From JBBSEX01 sp038239345 (GTDB lineage Bacteria > Acidobacteriota > Terriglobia > Bryobacterales > Bryobacteraceae), in assembly GCA_038239345.1 (NCBI GenBank), contig JBBSEX010000001.1, forward strand, positions 62,001 to 126,000: DNA of 64,000 nucleotides, given 5' to 3'. Below, piece after piece: positions 34,780-43,457 of this stretch. Both the position numbers and the translations under genes were made by a program. A model generated the notes under the pieces. The model was given only the letters and a program-made list of their open reading frames with translations. It was not told where the DNA came from and did not search any database. Position 1 is the first letter of the stretch; each line of letters opens with the position of its first letter.

Positions 34780-35877
34780 ATGGAGACTATGCATTCACTG
34801 ATCCGTTCTCTCATCGTCGTTTGCGCGATTCCTTTCGCTTCGCTCGCCCAGACGCCGTTGCGCCTGGCGATCGCCGGGTTGGTCCACGGGCATGTGGACG
34901 GATTTCTGCGAGCCGTGAAAGCACGTGGCGACGTGCAGATCGTCGGCGTCTATGAGCCTGATAAGGCATTGCAGAAGAAGTACGGCATGAAGTACGCGCT
35001 CCCGGACTCGGTCTTCTTTACCGATCTGGACAAGATGCTGGACGCGACGCACCCCGAGGCCGTCTCGGCCTTTACAAATACCTTCGACCACCTGACAGTA
35101 GTGCAAGCCGCTGCGAAACGTAACGTTCCCGTAATGATGGAGAAACCACTGGCTGTTAGCGTGGAGCATGCCCATGCGATTCAAGCGGCCGCTCAAAAAG
35201 CCGGCATCCCGGTGATCGTAAATTACGAGACAACCTGGTATCGCAGCCATGGGGCGATGTGGAATTTAATCAAGTCCGAGCATGCGGCCGGGGATATTCG
35301 CAAGATGGTGGCGATGGATGGACATCAAGGGCCAAAAGAGATCGGTACCGGGCCTGAGTTCTTTACCTGGCTGACTGACCCGGCGAAGAACGGCGCCGGC
35401 GCCCTCTATGATTTTGGATGCTACGGCGCGAACCTGATGACATGGATGATGGACAACCAAAAGCCCACCGCGGTCACCGCCCTTACCGGGCAATTCAAGC
35501 CGTCTATCTATCCCAATGTCGACGATGAGGCCACCATACTGATCTCTTATCCGCGGGCCCAGGGAATCATCCAGGGATCGTGGAATTGGCCTTTCAGCCG
35601 TAAGGATTTCGAGGTCTATGGCGCGACGGGCTATGCGATCGCAACCGGCGGAAATTCCCTTCGCGTGCGCCTTGCGGGAGCGAAGCAGGAAGAAGCGCGA
35701 ACCCCGGCGGCGCTCGATCCGGAAGAGCAGGACTCGCTATCCTACCTGACTGCCGTAGTGCGTGGAAAGCGCAAGCCCACTGGACTTTCGTCACTGGAAA
35801 ACAACGTGATTGTCAGCGAAATTCTTTCGGCCGCGCGGGAATCGGCGAAGACCGGGAAGACCATCAAGCTGCAATGA
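34780..35877 (+). CDS. Secreted Gfo/Idh/MocA family oxidoreductase
   Basis: A 365-residue NAD(P)-dependent oxidoreductase with an N-terminal signal peptide (LIRSLIVVCAIPFASLAQ), unlike the cytoplasmic paralogue at 14710. The dinucleotide fold starts at LRLAIAGLVHGHVDGFLRA, and MMEKPLAVSVEHAHAI carries the EKP motif. Exported family members that keep their cofactor tightly bound are known. An ATG at 34789 is an alternative start and lies 11 nt after a TATGAT hexamer. The phosphatase-superfamily gene follows after 19 bases on the same strand. Confidence 0.92.
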   Translation: METMHSLIRSLIVVCAIPFASLAQTPLRLAIAGLVHGHVDGFLRAVKARGDVQIVGVYEPDKALQKKYGMKYALPDSVFFTDLDKMLDATHPEAVSAFTNTFDHLTVVQAAAKRNVPVMMEKPLAVSVEHAHAIQAAAQKAGIPVIVNYETTWYRSHGAMWNLIKSEHAAGDIRKMVAMDGHQGPKEIGTGPEFFTWLTDPAKNGAGALYDFGCYGANLMTWMMDNQKPTAVTALTGQFKPSIYPNVDDEATILISYPRAQGIIQGSWNWPFSRKDFEVYGATGYAIATGGNSLRVRLAGAKQEEARTPAALDPEEQDSLSYLTAVVRGKRKPTGLSSLENNVIVSEILSAARESAKTGKTIKLQ

Positions 35878-35896
35878 TCATCCATAGGAGAAGCCG

Positions 35897-36982
35897 GTGC
35901 ACTTAAGTCGTCTAGCGATAGGTCTATTACTGTGGTCGGCGATATTGCTGCCCGCGCAGACTCATAAAACGGAAAATGTCATCTTCGTGATGAGCGATGG
36001 TTTGCGGACCCAGGAAATTTTCGGCGGCCTGGATGACGGCCTGCTTCCCAGCGACGAAAAGATAGCCGACCGCATGAAGAAAAACTACTGGCGCGATTCT
36101 CCAGCCGGACGTCGAGCGGCGCTGATGCCGTTTCTCTGGGGAGAGATCGCAACCCATGGCCAGATTTACGGGAACCGCGAACTCGGGTCTGAGGCCCGCG
36201 TCACTAACACTATGTTCTTTTCCTATCCCGGATACAGCGAAATATTTTGCGGGTTCGCCGACCCTGGCATCGACAGCAACGATAAGAAGCTGAACCCGAA
36301 CATTACAGTCTTTGAGTGGCTGAATAACAAGCCGGCATTTCACGGCAAAGTGGCGATCTTCGGAGCGTGGGACACATTTCGCTACATCGTCAACGCGGAG
36401 CGATCGGGAATTCCGGTGAACGACGGTTGGTCGCCGTTGACTACCATTCCCACCACGCCCGAGCTTGCGCTTCTGAATCGGTTGAAGGCCGATGGTCCAC
36501 GAGTTTGGGACGATGAGCCTTTCGATTTTCTGCCTTATTACACCGCCATCGAATACATCAAAGCGAAGAAGCCCCGCGTTCTCTACTTATCACTCGGCGA
36601 GACGGATGATTGGGCCCATGCCGGGAACTATTCGCAGTATGTCGAAGCGGCGCATCGCGTCGACGCATACTTGAAAGGATTGTGGGAAACAGTGCAGTCG
36701 ATGCCGCAATATCGAGGCAAGACTACCTTGATATTTTCACCGGATCATGGGCGCGGGGATGGCCCGGTGGCTTGGAAAAGTCATGGAAAGAAGATCCCCG
36801 ATTCGAAGTATATCTGGATGGCGTTTCTGGGTCCGGATACACCGCCGCTAGGGGAGCGGTCAAAAATTGAAGCCGTGACGCAGAGCCAAATCGCCGCGAC
36901 CTTGGCGGCGCTGTTAGGGGAGGATTATGCCGGCGCTGTACCGAACGCGGGCAAGGTGATTCCCGCTGTCGTTGGTCATTAA
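35897..36982 (+). CDS. Secreted alkaline phosphatase-superfamily protein
   Basis: A 361-residue exported protein (signal SRLAIGLLLWSAILLPAQ) of the alkaline phosphatase/sulfatase fold. NVIFVMSDGLRTQEIFGG holds the first metal-binding Asp and a Thr at the expected nucleophile region. Later, SLGETDDWAHAGNYSQYVEA and LIFSPDHGRGDG supply the Asp/His metal ligands. The start is GTG at 35897 with AGGAG 6 nt upstream, so it is translated from a ribosome binding site inside an operon with the oxidoreductase. The substrate may be a phosphate, sulfate or phosphonate ester. The 3' end overlaps the convergent ceramidase-like gene by four bases. Confidence 0.87.
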   Translation: MHLSRLAIGLLLWSAILLPAQTHKTENVIFVMSDGLRTQEIFGGLDDGLLPSDEKIADRMKKNYWRDSPAGRRAALMPFLWGEIATHGQIYGNRELGSEARVTNTMFFSYPGYSEIFCGFADPGIDSNDKKLNPNITVFEWLNNKPAFHGKVAIFGAWDTFRYIVNAERSGIPVNDGWSPLTTIPTTPELALLNRLKADGPRVWDDEPFDFLPYYTAIEYIKAKKPRVLYLSLGETDDWAHAGNYSQYVEAAHRVDAYLKGLWETVQSMPQYRGKTTLIFSPDHGRGDGPVAWKSHGKKIPDSKYIWMAFLGPDTPPLGERSKIEAVTQSQIAATLAALLGEDYAGAVPNAGKVIPAVVGH

Positions 36983-38349
36983 CGTTTGCGCAGCAATTCT
37001 GTAACGGCATCGGCAATCAGCCTGGCCGCTTCCGGACCCACGGAATTCACTTCCCCATACCAGCGCTTCGGAGCATCCTTCAACCACGGCGCCTTATCGT
37101 CCCACTCGGCCTTCGGAATGATGTAGCCTATTTCATCGTCGGCAAGGCCGAACAGCATTCGATACGGCGCTTGCATCATTTTCTTGATCGGCATTTCTTC
37201 CGCCGCTTCCGGATAATCGGCGCCCGAATAGCGCTCGATACCGCCGATGCTCAGCTCCGGATATAGCTCACCAGGTATTAGAGCGATCTCTAACTTCGCA
37301 TCGTGGTGCTGCAATAGCCGGATCACCCCCACCGGGACCACAGTCATTCCATCGTCGCCAATGGGCTTGCGACCCTTGTAGAGATTGGCCTTCGCAGCCA
37401 TGCGAAATCCTTCGTTCGCCGTCGGAATGTGAACTATTTTCTCGCGGAACTCGTAGGCCGACATCTTGATTGGCTTCGCCCCCCGCAAGGCATCCGCCGC
37501 CGCCGTCGCCACTGCGGTTCCCACCAGCTCCGCTTTGCGAAACGAATTGTCGGGGGATACTTGCTTGGTCTCGGGATCCATCAGCTTCGCCCCTAATGAC
37601 GACTGCATCCCGCCCACTGCGCCATTGATGAACACCGCCATCCCGCCAACTCGCTTCTCAAATTCCTGTCGCAAATAGCCCGAGTAATCCGACGTGATCT
37701 CCTTGTTCTTCGAGCCCAGCGTCTCAGGATGGTTGGCCCAGTTGATCAGCGCTCCGATGGCTTTTCCGCGATGCGTCTTTGCCGATAGCACGATCACTTC
37801 GGCATCGTGAACTTCCGGCGGGCGGTTATCGGCGATCAGCGTATCGAGCACGGCGGGATGCGCCTTCGCCACAGTCAGTGTCGCCGGCTGTAAGGAATGA
37901 ATGGCATCCAGGGCAGCCTCCGTGACACGCTGCACCAGGAAAGTATTGTACTCTTCGTTGATTCCGCTAACGCCTTGTTTTGCGCCCCATAAACCCATTG
38001 TGTCCGGGCCTTCATGATCGTGCAGTGCGGCGATTACGACATTTGCCGGCCTTCCCAATTGAGAATCGACGGCTTTCCGGATGCGAACCGTATCTTCCCA
38101 AAAAATCCCAATGACATCGACACCGCACATCACGATCGGCTTGGTTTCGTGAACTGGTTCCAGTGCAAAACATCGCGCGTACAGCTCATCATGAACGGAC
38201 GCCGCCACTCGATTGCTCCCGAATCCGGCCATGTACACGGGAGCGTGTTTTACCAGATCGGGAGTCACCGTGCGCGAACCAACGCCGGCGCGCATCTGGG
38301 CAAACAGCGGAGAGAAAGCGGATACCACAGCGAAGAGGAGACGAAGCAT
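36979..38349 (-). CDS. Secreted neutral ceramidase-like protein
   Basis: A protein of about 456 residues related to neutral/alkaline non-lysosomal ceramidases. The ATG at 38349 gives a signal peptide (LRLLFAVVSAFSPLFAQ); a longer frame to 38397 adds 16 residues without signal character. GVGSRTVTPDL and PVYMAGFGSNRVAASVHDEL form the typical N-terminus, and VVIAALHDHEGPDTMGLWG carries the His residues that bind zinc in this family. Family members release fatty acid from ceramide, but bacterial relatives of this length may act on other amides. The C-terminal immunoglobulin-like domain of classical ceramidases is absent. Confidence 0.85.
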   Translation of the reverse strand: MLRLLFAVVSAFSPLFAQMRAGVGSRTVTPDLVKHAPVYMAGFGSNRVAASVHDELYARCFALEPVHETKPIVMCGVDVIGIFWEDTVRIRKAVDSQLGRPANVVIAALHDHEGPDTMGLWGAKQGVSGINEEYNTFLVQRVTEAALDAIHSLQPATLTVAKAHPAVLDTLIADNRPPEVHDAEVIVLSAKTHRGKAIGALINWANHPETLGSKNKEITSDYSGYLRQEFEKRVGGMAVFINGAVGGMQSSLGAKLMDPETKQVSPDNSFRKAELVGTAVATAAADALRGAKPIKMSAYEFREKIVHIPTANEGFRMAAKANLYKGRKPIGDDGMTVVPVGVIRLLQHHDAKLEIALIPGELYPELSIGGIERYSGADYPEAAEEMPIKKMMQAPYRMLFGLADDEIGYIIPKAEWDDKAPWLKDAPKRWYGEVNSVGPEAARLIADAVTELLRKR

Positions 38350-38397
38350 AGGAGGATATGAGTCTACCGCAACCCACGTGGAACCGGCCCACCCCAC

Positions 38398-39720
38398 CTA
38401 CTCCCCGAACAAAGTTCCCCGGCCAAGTAGCCACTGCGGATCGAAGCGCCTCTTTACTGCTTTCATCCATTCAATTTGTTCGGGATTATATTGCAGTTGC
38501 AAAAGTGCGGCCTTACGTTTACCCAACCCATGTTCCGCCGCGACCACACCGCCAAGTTCCACCGCATGCTTCGCCATGGTGGCGATCGTGGCCTTCGCCA
38601 ACTCAGCTTCGGCCGGAGTCTTCGGCAGAATATTGACGTGCACGTGGGCGTCCCCGATATGCCCGAAGACAACATATTGGCCGGGAAATATTGGATCGAG
38701 AGTCTGGCGATAATACGCCATCATTTCGCGGCTGCGATTCACTGGGACCGCGAAATCGGTGCCCGCTTTCTGCAATCCGTTTCGCCGAACCGTGTCGTTT
38801 ACCTTCTCCGGAACGGAATGGCGAAAGACCCGAAAGCGTTCCCGGTCGCGATCGGAAGCGGCGAACCAGGAAGCGTCGGTCAGCGCGCCCGCGGTCTCCA
38901 GACGATCGACCCAGCGCTCTTCTTCCTGATCGTTCGAAAGTTCCTGTTCAATCAGCAAAGCGGCATCCGATTTCGTTCCGATGATCTGCAGTGATCCGCG
39001 ATCGAAAAATTCAATCATGCGGATGCCTTCTATGTCGCGCCAGTCGTCCACGGCGTTTAGGGCTTTCTCTTCCGAATCGAAAAAGATCACGCCGGCAAAT
39101 AATTCTTTGGGCAATGGAAGCAGCCGCACTTCCGCTTCGACGATGACGCCCAGCGTCCCTTCAGATCCGCAGAATAGATCGACGTAATCCATTTGAGGAT
39201 GCAGCGGGAAACCCGTTGAGTTTTTGGTTGTCGCCGGTACGGGTAGGCGCGGAGCAGGGAAGTCGATCGGATCGCCCCGCCGCAGTGACAGCACTTGGCC
39301 GTCCATCAGGACCACGCGCAATCCGAGCACATGTTGCCGAACCGCGCCGTATCGAAAGCTCCGCGAGCCACTGGCGTTGGTCGCGATGGCGCCGCCAAGC
39401 GATGCTGTATTTTCGGTTGGATCGGGCGCGAAGAATTGTCCGCTGGGTCGCGCGGCTATCTGCAAGTCGCGCAGAAGCACTGCGGGTCCGGCAATCGCCC
39501 GTCCTGTGCTCACATCGATGCGATTTAATTTTTCAAGCGATAGCGCCCAGCCGGCGATTGGAATGCCGCCACCGGCAAGTCCTGTCCGCGCGCCGGTGAT
39601 GGTAACCGGGATACCATCACGCGAAGCATCGCGCAAAATCTCGACGATTTCGGCTACAGTCGCTGGAACAAGAATGCGTTCGGCTTCCCCGCGATAACCC
39701 GATGCATCTTCCAACAGCAA
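38398..39720 (-). CDS. FAD-binding oxidase, GlcD-like (glycolate/D-lactate dehydrogenase family)
   Basis: A 440-residue flavoprotein of the PCMH/VAO type. The FAD domain has VPATVAEIVEIL, then PVTITGARTGLAGGGIPIAG and ASLGGAIATNASGSRSFRYG. The C-terminal half has GHIGDAHVHVNILPKT and AAEHGLGKRKAALL, typical of GlcD and D-lactate dehydrogenases. The N-terminus is slightly short compared with E. coli GlcD; TTG at 39720 is the furthest start after an in-frame stop inside the rnj gene. It follows rnj by 4 bases and is probably co-transcribed. No GlcE or GlcF subunit is adjacent. Confidence 0.92.
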   Translation of the reverse strand: MLLEDASGYRGEAERILVPATVAEIVEILRDASRDGIPVTITGARTGLAGGGIPIAGWALSLEKLNRIDVSTGRAIAGPAVLLRDLQIAARPSGQFFAPDPTENTASLGGAIATNASGSRSFRYGAVRQHVLGLRVVLMDGQVLSLRRGDPIDFPAPRLPVPATTKNSTGFPLHPQMDYVDLFCGSEGTLGVIVEAEVRLLPLPKELFAGVIFFDSEEKALNAVDDWRDIEGIRMIEFFDRGSLQIIGTKSDAALLIEQELSNDQEEERWVDRLETAGALTDASWFAASDRDRERFRVFRHSVPEKVNDTVRRNGLQKAGTDFAVPVNRSREMMAYYRQTLDPIFPGQYVVFGHIGDAHVHVNILPKTPAEAELAKATIATMAKHAVELGGVVAAEHGLGKRKAALLQLQYNPEQIEWMKAVKRRFDPQWLLGRGTLFGE

Positions 39721-39724
39721 GAGG

Positions 39725-41398
39725 TCAGATCTCCAGAATTACCGGCATGATCAGCGGACGCCGCGAGGTCTGTTTGCTGAGGAAGCGCTTTAGATCGGCC
39801 CGCACCTTCTCCTGCATCACGCCCCAATCGGATCGTTCTTCGGCACTGGATTGCTCCAAAGTTTTCGCCACCGTGAGCCGCGCTTCCTGTAACAACTCAG
39901 AATGCTCATCGAACGAAGCGAAGCCCCGGCTGACAATCTCTGGAAGATTTTGCTGCGCCTTGCCGGTCACCTTATTGATGGCGATGATCGGGATCACGAA
40001 GCCATCCTCGGAAAGATGACGCCGGTCGCGAATAATGATGTCTTCCACCACTTCATCCAGCGTCCCGGAATCGATGCAAACCCTGCCCACAGCGATCTTC
40101 GGCCCTTTGCGCGCGCCTTTTTTGTCGATCTCCAACGTGTCGCCCGTCTCCATAATGAAGGATTGCTCCAGGCCCTTGTTATGCAGATGCTGGGCCAGCG
40201 AAGCATGCTTGGCCATCTGCCGGTATTCGCCGTGGATGGGCACAAAATATTTCGGACGAACCAGGTTCAGGATCAGCTTCAGTTCTTCCGCGCTGGCATG
40301 GCCGGAGACGTGCACCGGCGGATTCATCGTGCCATAAACCACCTCGGCCCCGCGCCGGGCAACGTGATTCATCATCCGGTAGATCGCTTTCTCATTGCCC
40401 GGAATGATGCGCGAACTTAGGACCAGGAGGTCGCCGCGCTGAATCGAGAGACTCTTGTGATTATCGACGGCGACACGCGATAGCGCCGACATCGGCTCAC
40501 CTTGCGTTCCCGACACCACTACGACCACCTTGTCCGGCTGCATCTGCATGATGTCCTGCGGCCGCAGAAGAATGGAATCGGGAACCGTTAACAAGCCCAG
40601 ATCGTGGGCGATCTCGGTGACGTTCAACATGCTGCGTCCCAGGAACGCGACCTTACGCCCGGCTTCGCCCGCCAGATCGAGAATCTGTTGCAGGCGGTGA
40701 ATCGAGGAACTGAAACACGAAATGATCACCCGCCGATCGGCTCGGGCAAACAGCTCTTCCAGACGCGGGCGGACTGCGCGTTCGCTCTCGGTATAACCCG
40801 GCCGGTCGACGTTGGTTGAATCCGATAGAAGCAGCAATACGCCGCGCTTGCCGTATTCGGCGAAGGTATGCAGATCGAAAAGTTCGTTGTCGGTGGGAGT
40901 CGGATCCACCTTGAAATCGCCCGTGTGGATCACCACCCCAAGCGGCGTCGTAATCGCTAGGGCGAGTGAGCTGACAATCGAGTGCGTCACGTTGATGAAC
41001 TCGATCACGAATGGTCCGAGCGTAATTTTCTGGCCCGGCTTGACGCGATTCAGCTTCACCTTGCCAAGCATTTCGTGCTCTTCCAGGCGGCGTTCCACCA
41101 GGGCCAGCGTGAACGGCGTACCGTACACCGGCATATCGATCATGCTCAGAAGGAAGGGAACCGCCCCGATGTGATCTTCATGGCCGTGGGTAAGTATCAG
41201 CCCCCGGACGTGCTGGGCGTTTTGCTCCAGATAGGCGAAATCGGGAGTAACGATATCCACGCCAAGCAGTTCCGCATCAGGGAACATCATGCCTGCGTCG
41301 ATGACAATTATGTCATCCCCATAACGTAATGCCATCGAGTTCATCCCGAACTCACCAAGGCCGCCGAGCGGGAGAAGTTGTAGTTTAGCGTCGGACAT
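39725..41398 (-). CDS. rnj: Ribonuclease J
   Basis: A 557-residue beta-CASP metallo-beta-lactamase nuclease that processes and degrades RNA from the 5' end. The zinc motif ILTHGHEDHIGAVPFLL is near residue 69. Further motifs are HTGDFKVDPTP, the beta-CASP region LLLSDSTNVDRPGYTESE, and GHASAEELKLILNLVRPKYF with the final HGEYR. Length matches RNase J1/J2. The ATG lies 7 nt downstream of TGTAAT on the minus strand and lacks a ribosome binding site, so the mRNA may be leaderless. It follows clpP, separated by a hairpin. Confidence 0.96.
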   Translation of the reverse strand: MSDAKLQLLPLGGLGEFGMNSMALRYGDDIIVIDAGMMFPDAELLGVDIVTPDFAYLEQNAQHVRGLILTHGHEDHIGAVPFLLSMIDMPVYGTPFTLALVERRLEEHEMLGKVKLNRVKPGQKITLGPFVIEFINVTHSIVSSLALAITTPLGVVIHTGDFKVDPTPTDNELFDLHTFAEYGKRGVLLLLSDSTNVDRPGYTESERAVRPRLEELFARADRRVIISCFSSSIHRLQQILDLAGEAGRKVAFLGRSMLNVTEIAHDLGLLTVPDSILLRPQDIMQMQPDKVVVVVSGTQGEPMSALSRVAVDNHKSLSIQRGDLLVLSSRIIPGNEKAIYRMMNHVARRGAEVVYGTMNPPVHVSGHASAEELKLILNLVRPKYFVPIHGEYRQMAKHASLAQHLHNKGLEQSFIMETGDTLEIDKKGARKGPKIAVGRVCIDSGTLDEVVEDIIIRDRRHLSEDGFVIPIIAINKVTGKAQQNLPEIVSRGFASFDEHSELLQEARLTVAKTLEQSSAEERSDWGVMQEKVRADLKRFLSKQTSRRPLIMPVILEI

Positions 41399-41405
41399 GT
41401 ATGAA

Positions 41406-41411
41406 ATTACA
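41406..41411 (-). promoter_or_regulatory. Putative -10 element (TGTAAT) of rnj
   Basis: TGTAAT on the minus strand ends 7 nt before the rnj start at 41398. No Shine-Dalgarno sequence is present. Confidence 0.4.
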
Positions 41412-41425
41412 GAGTAACAGCTTAA

Positions 41426-41453
41426 GGGAAGCTCGTATTATTCCGAGCCTCCC
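41426..41453 (-). terminator. Hairpin between clpP and rnj, possible terminator
   Basis: On the minus strand, downstream of clpP, GGGAGGCTCG pairs with CGAGCTTCCC (9 Watson-Crick pairs and one G:T) around an 8-base loop. The following sequence is only moderately T-rich, so termination may be partial. It could instead act as an RNA-stability or processing element next to the RNase J start. Confidence 0.5.
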
Positions 41454-41482
41454 GTGTTGTGATTCTTCGATCGGGGACGAGC

Positions 41483-42100
41483 TTAAATCTTTGGAACGGG
41501 GGTTAGTTCGCGGGTGCTGATAATGCGATCGATCATGCCATAAGCCAGCGCCTGCTCGGGTTCCATAATGTAATCGCGATCCACATCGCGGGCGACCTTA
41601 TCCACTGGCTGATTCGTCGCCGTAGCCAGAATATCGTTCAAAATCTCCCGCATGCGGAGGATTTCCTTGGCATAAATATCGATATCGGCGGCCTGTCCAG
41701 CCAGACCGCTCATGGAAGGCTGGTGGATCAGAATTCGCGAATGGGGCAAACTGTAGCGTTTGCCTTTCGTGCCACAGGCAAGCAACACCGCGGCCATCGA
41801 CGCCGCCTGGCCGACGCAAGTGGTCACGATATCCGGTTCCACCAGACGCATTGTGTCGAGAATAGCGAGCCCGGCCGTAATCGATCCGCCAGGGGAATTA
41901 ATGTAAAGCGAGATATCCTTCTCAGGATCTTCCGCCGCCAGAAACAACATTTGGGCGATAACTAAATTCGCGACATTGTCGTCGATCGGCGTCCCCAGGA
42001 AAATAATATTTTCCTTGAGAAGACGGGAGTAAATGTCGTAAGCTCGTTCGCCGCGGGAGGTCTGTTCAACCACCATGGGAACCAGAACGGAATTATTCAT
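41483..42100 (-). CDS. clpP: ATP-dependent Clp protease proteolytic subunit
   Basis: A 205-residue serine protease that forms the ClpP barrel with ClpX or ClpA/C. The catalytic triad is Ser101 in GQAASMAAVLLACG, His126 in RILIHQPS and Asp172 in the DVDRD segment. The N-terminal VPMVVEQTSRGERAYDIYSR is typical. It follows the Rrf2 regulator by 14 bases, so the two look co-transcribed. A GGAG motif lies about 11 nt upstream of the ATG. clpX and tig, the usual neighbours, are not here. Confidence 0.97.
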   Translation of the reverse strand: MNNSVLVPMVVEQTSRGERAYDIYSRLLKENIIFLGTPIDDNVANLVIAQMLFLAAEDPEKDISLYINSPGGSITAGLAILDTMRLVEPDIVTTCVGQAASMAAVLLACGTKGKRYSLPHSRILIHQPSMSGLAGQAADIDIYAKEILRMREILNDILATATNQPVDKVARDVDRDYIMEPEQALAYGMIDRIISTRELTPVPKI

Positions 42101-42114
42101 GGAACACGATTCTC

Positions 42115-42597
42115 CTAACTCTTCTTCGAAGCGGCCACCGGCTCGATGAGACTGCGAACGGGACGTTGTTTCTCGAGCAATCGGCCTTTCTGCTCGAGCG
42201 CCCGCGCCAGGTCAGCGACGGAAGTGCCCTCCAAATAACCTATGATACGCGAGCGCAGCGCTTTCCAGCTATCGTGCATCCCGCAACGTGCTTCATCGGT
42301 GCATTCGCTCAGGCCTCCAATGCAACGCCGGTAATCCTCCAGACCATCGATCGCCGATACGATTTGCAACAACGAAATCTCGCTCGCCGGCTTGCGCAGG
42401 CAGAAGCCCCCGGTGGGCCCCTTACTTGATCGCAGCAGACCTTGCCGTACCAACTGCTGAAGAATCTTGGCCAGGAAATGCGCAGGAATCTCACAGCGCC
42501 CGGCGATCTGTTTGACCATTCCGTATTTACCGGCCGGCACATCCGCCAGATAAACGAAAGCCCGAATTGCATACTCCGCGGAACGCGAATAAATCAT
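42115..42597 (-). CDS. Rrf2-family regulator with IscR-like cysteines
   Basis: A 160-residue winged-helix regulator. The DNA-binding domain is seen in YSRSAEYAIRAFVYLAD, HFLAKILQQLVRQGLL and SSKGPTGGFCLRKP. Cys92, Cys99 and Cys105 (in RRCIGGLSEC and ARCGMHDSW) correspond in number and nearly in spacing to the Fe-S cluster ligands of IscR, so it may bind a [2Fe-2S] cluster. The gene lies directly upstream of clpP. A perfect 14-base palindrome 7 bases before the start codon may be its own operator. The iron-sulfur genes usually linked to IscR are absent here. Confidence 0.93.
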   Translation of the reverse strand: MIYSRSAEYAIRAFVYLADVPAGKYGMVKQIAGRCEIPAHFLAKILQQLVRQGLLRSSKGPTGGFCLRKPASEISLLQIVSAIDGLEDYRRCIGGLSECTDEARCGMHDSWKALRSRIIGYLEGTSVADLARALEQKGRLLEKQRPVRSLIEPVAASKKS

Positions 42598-42603
42598 AGA
42601 AAT

Positions 42604-42617
42604 AAACGGCGCCGTTT
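42604..42617. promoter_or_regulatory. 14-bp perfect palindrome upstream of rrf2-clpP, possible operator
   Basis: AAACGGCGCCGTTT is a perfect palindrome that starts 7 bases upstream of the regulator's ATG at 42597 and 13 bases after the rhomboid stop. With no loop it is a better protein-binding site than a terminator, though a 5-bp stem with GCGC loop is possible. Confidence 0.45.
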
Positions 42618-42629
42618 TACACCCATGCG

Positions 42630-43457
42630 TCAGCCGTATTTCGGCAAGCCGATATAAACGTTATAAAATCCATAAACGGCCGCCAGCACGCAAACCACCG
42701 CAATGGCCTGCCATACGTATTCCGCAGCCACCCGCCCAATCCGCGGCGTGCCCGAAATGTAAGCCAGAACGAAACCACCCGCCAACCCACCCAAGTGCGC
42801 GCCATTATCGATGTGTAAGCCGGGCAGAAATCCCAGAACCAGCCCATAAATCATCCACCGCACGTAGAATTGGCGAATGGCCGCGCCTTGCGGCGTCTTA
42901 CTGCGCATACCCAGCGCGATCATCGCCCCGATCAGCCCAAAGATTCCCGCCGAGGAACCGATAGAAAGCGCGGGCGTCCAGAACATACTCGCGATGTACC
43001 CGGTCATGGTTGAGATGATGTAAATCGATAGAAGGCGCGCCGTCCCGTAGTTCTCCTCCACCTCAGCGCCCAAATCGAATAGAGCCCAGGAGTTCATCAG
43101 GATGTGCAATATGCCGCCGTGCAGGAACCCTGCCGTAATCAGCCGCCACCACTCGCCGCGCGCAATAAACGGAACCCATTTCCCTCCGAATGCCACCAGC
43201 GTTTGCCCATCGATGCTGAACAAATCCTTGTTGCCCGCCTGCATGCTATATAGCGTCGTCGCCACATAGAGACCGAAGTTGATCATCAGGATCACCATCG
43301 TTGTGAAGCGCGCTTGCGGGATCAGGCCGCCCAGGATCGGCGATGGCGATCTGACATCGATTGCCCGCGGTCCAACCTTCGTCTGACAGTACGGACACAC
43401 CTTGTCGTCCGTAGTAATAAACGCCCGGCAATGCGGGCACATCCGTCTGTTATCCAC
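42630..43457 (-). CDS. Rhomboid intramembrane serine protease with N-terminal zinc ribbon
   Basis: A 275-residue membrane protease. The first 28 residues hold two CxxC knuckles (CPHC and CPYC), a zinc ribbon on the cytoplasmic side. Six or seven helices follow. The catalytic Ser is in IGSSAGIFGLIGAM, and the His in NNGAHLGGLAGGFVLAY. GGILHILMNSWALFDLG is the conserved H-x-x-x-N loop. The substrate is unknown. The start is GTG at 43457, 8 nt behind a TACAAT hexamer that overlaps the -10 element of the divergent M48 gene. An ATG at 43442 would cut the ribbon. Confidence 0.93.
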   Translation of the reverse strand: MDNRRMCPHCRAFITTDDKVCPYCQTKVGPRAIDVRSPSPILGGLIPQARFTTMVILMINFGLYVATTLYSMQAGNKDLFSIDGQTLVAFGGKWVPFIARGEWWRLITAGFLHGGILHILMNSWALFDLGAEVEENYGTARLLSIYIISTMTGYIASMFWTPALSIGSSAGIFGLIGAMIALGMRSKTPQGAAIRQFYVRWMIYGLVLGFLPGLHIDNGAHLGGLAGGFVLAYISGTPRIGRVAAEYVWQAIAVVCVLAAVYGFYNVYIGLPKYG

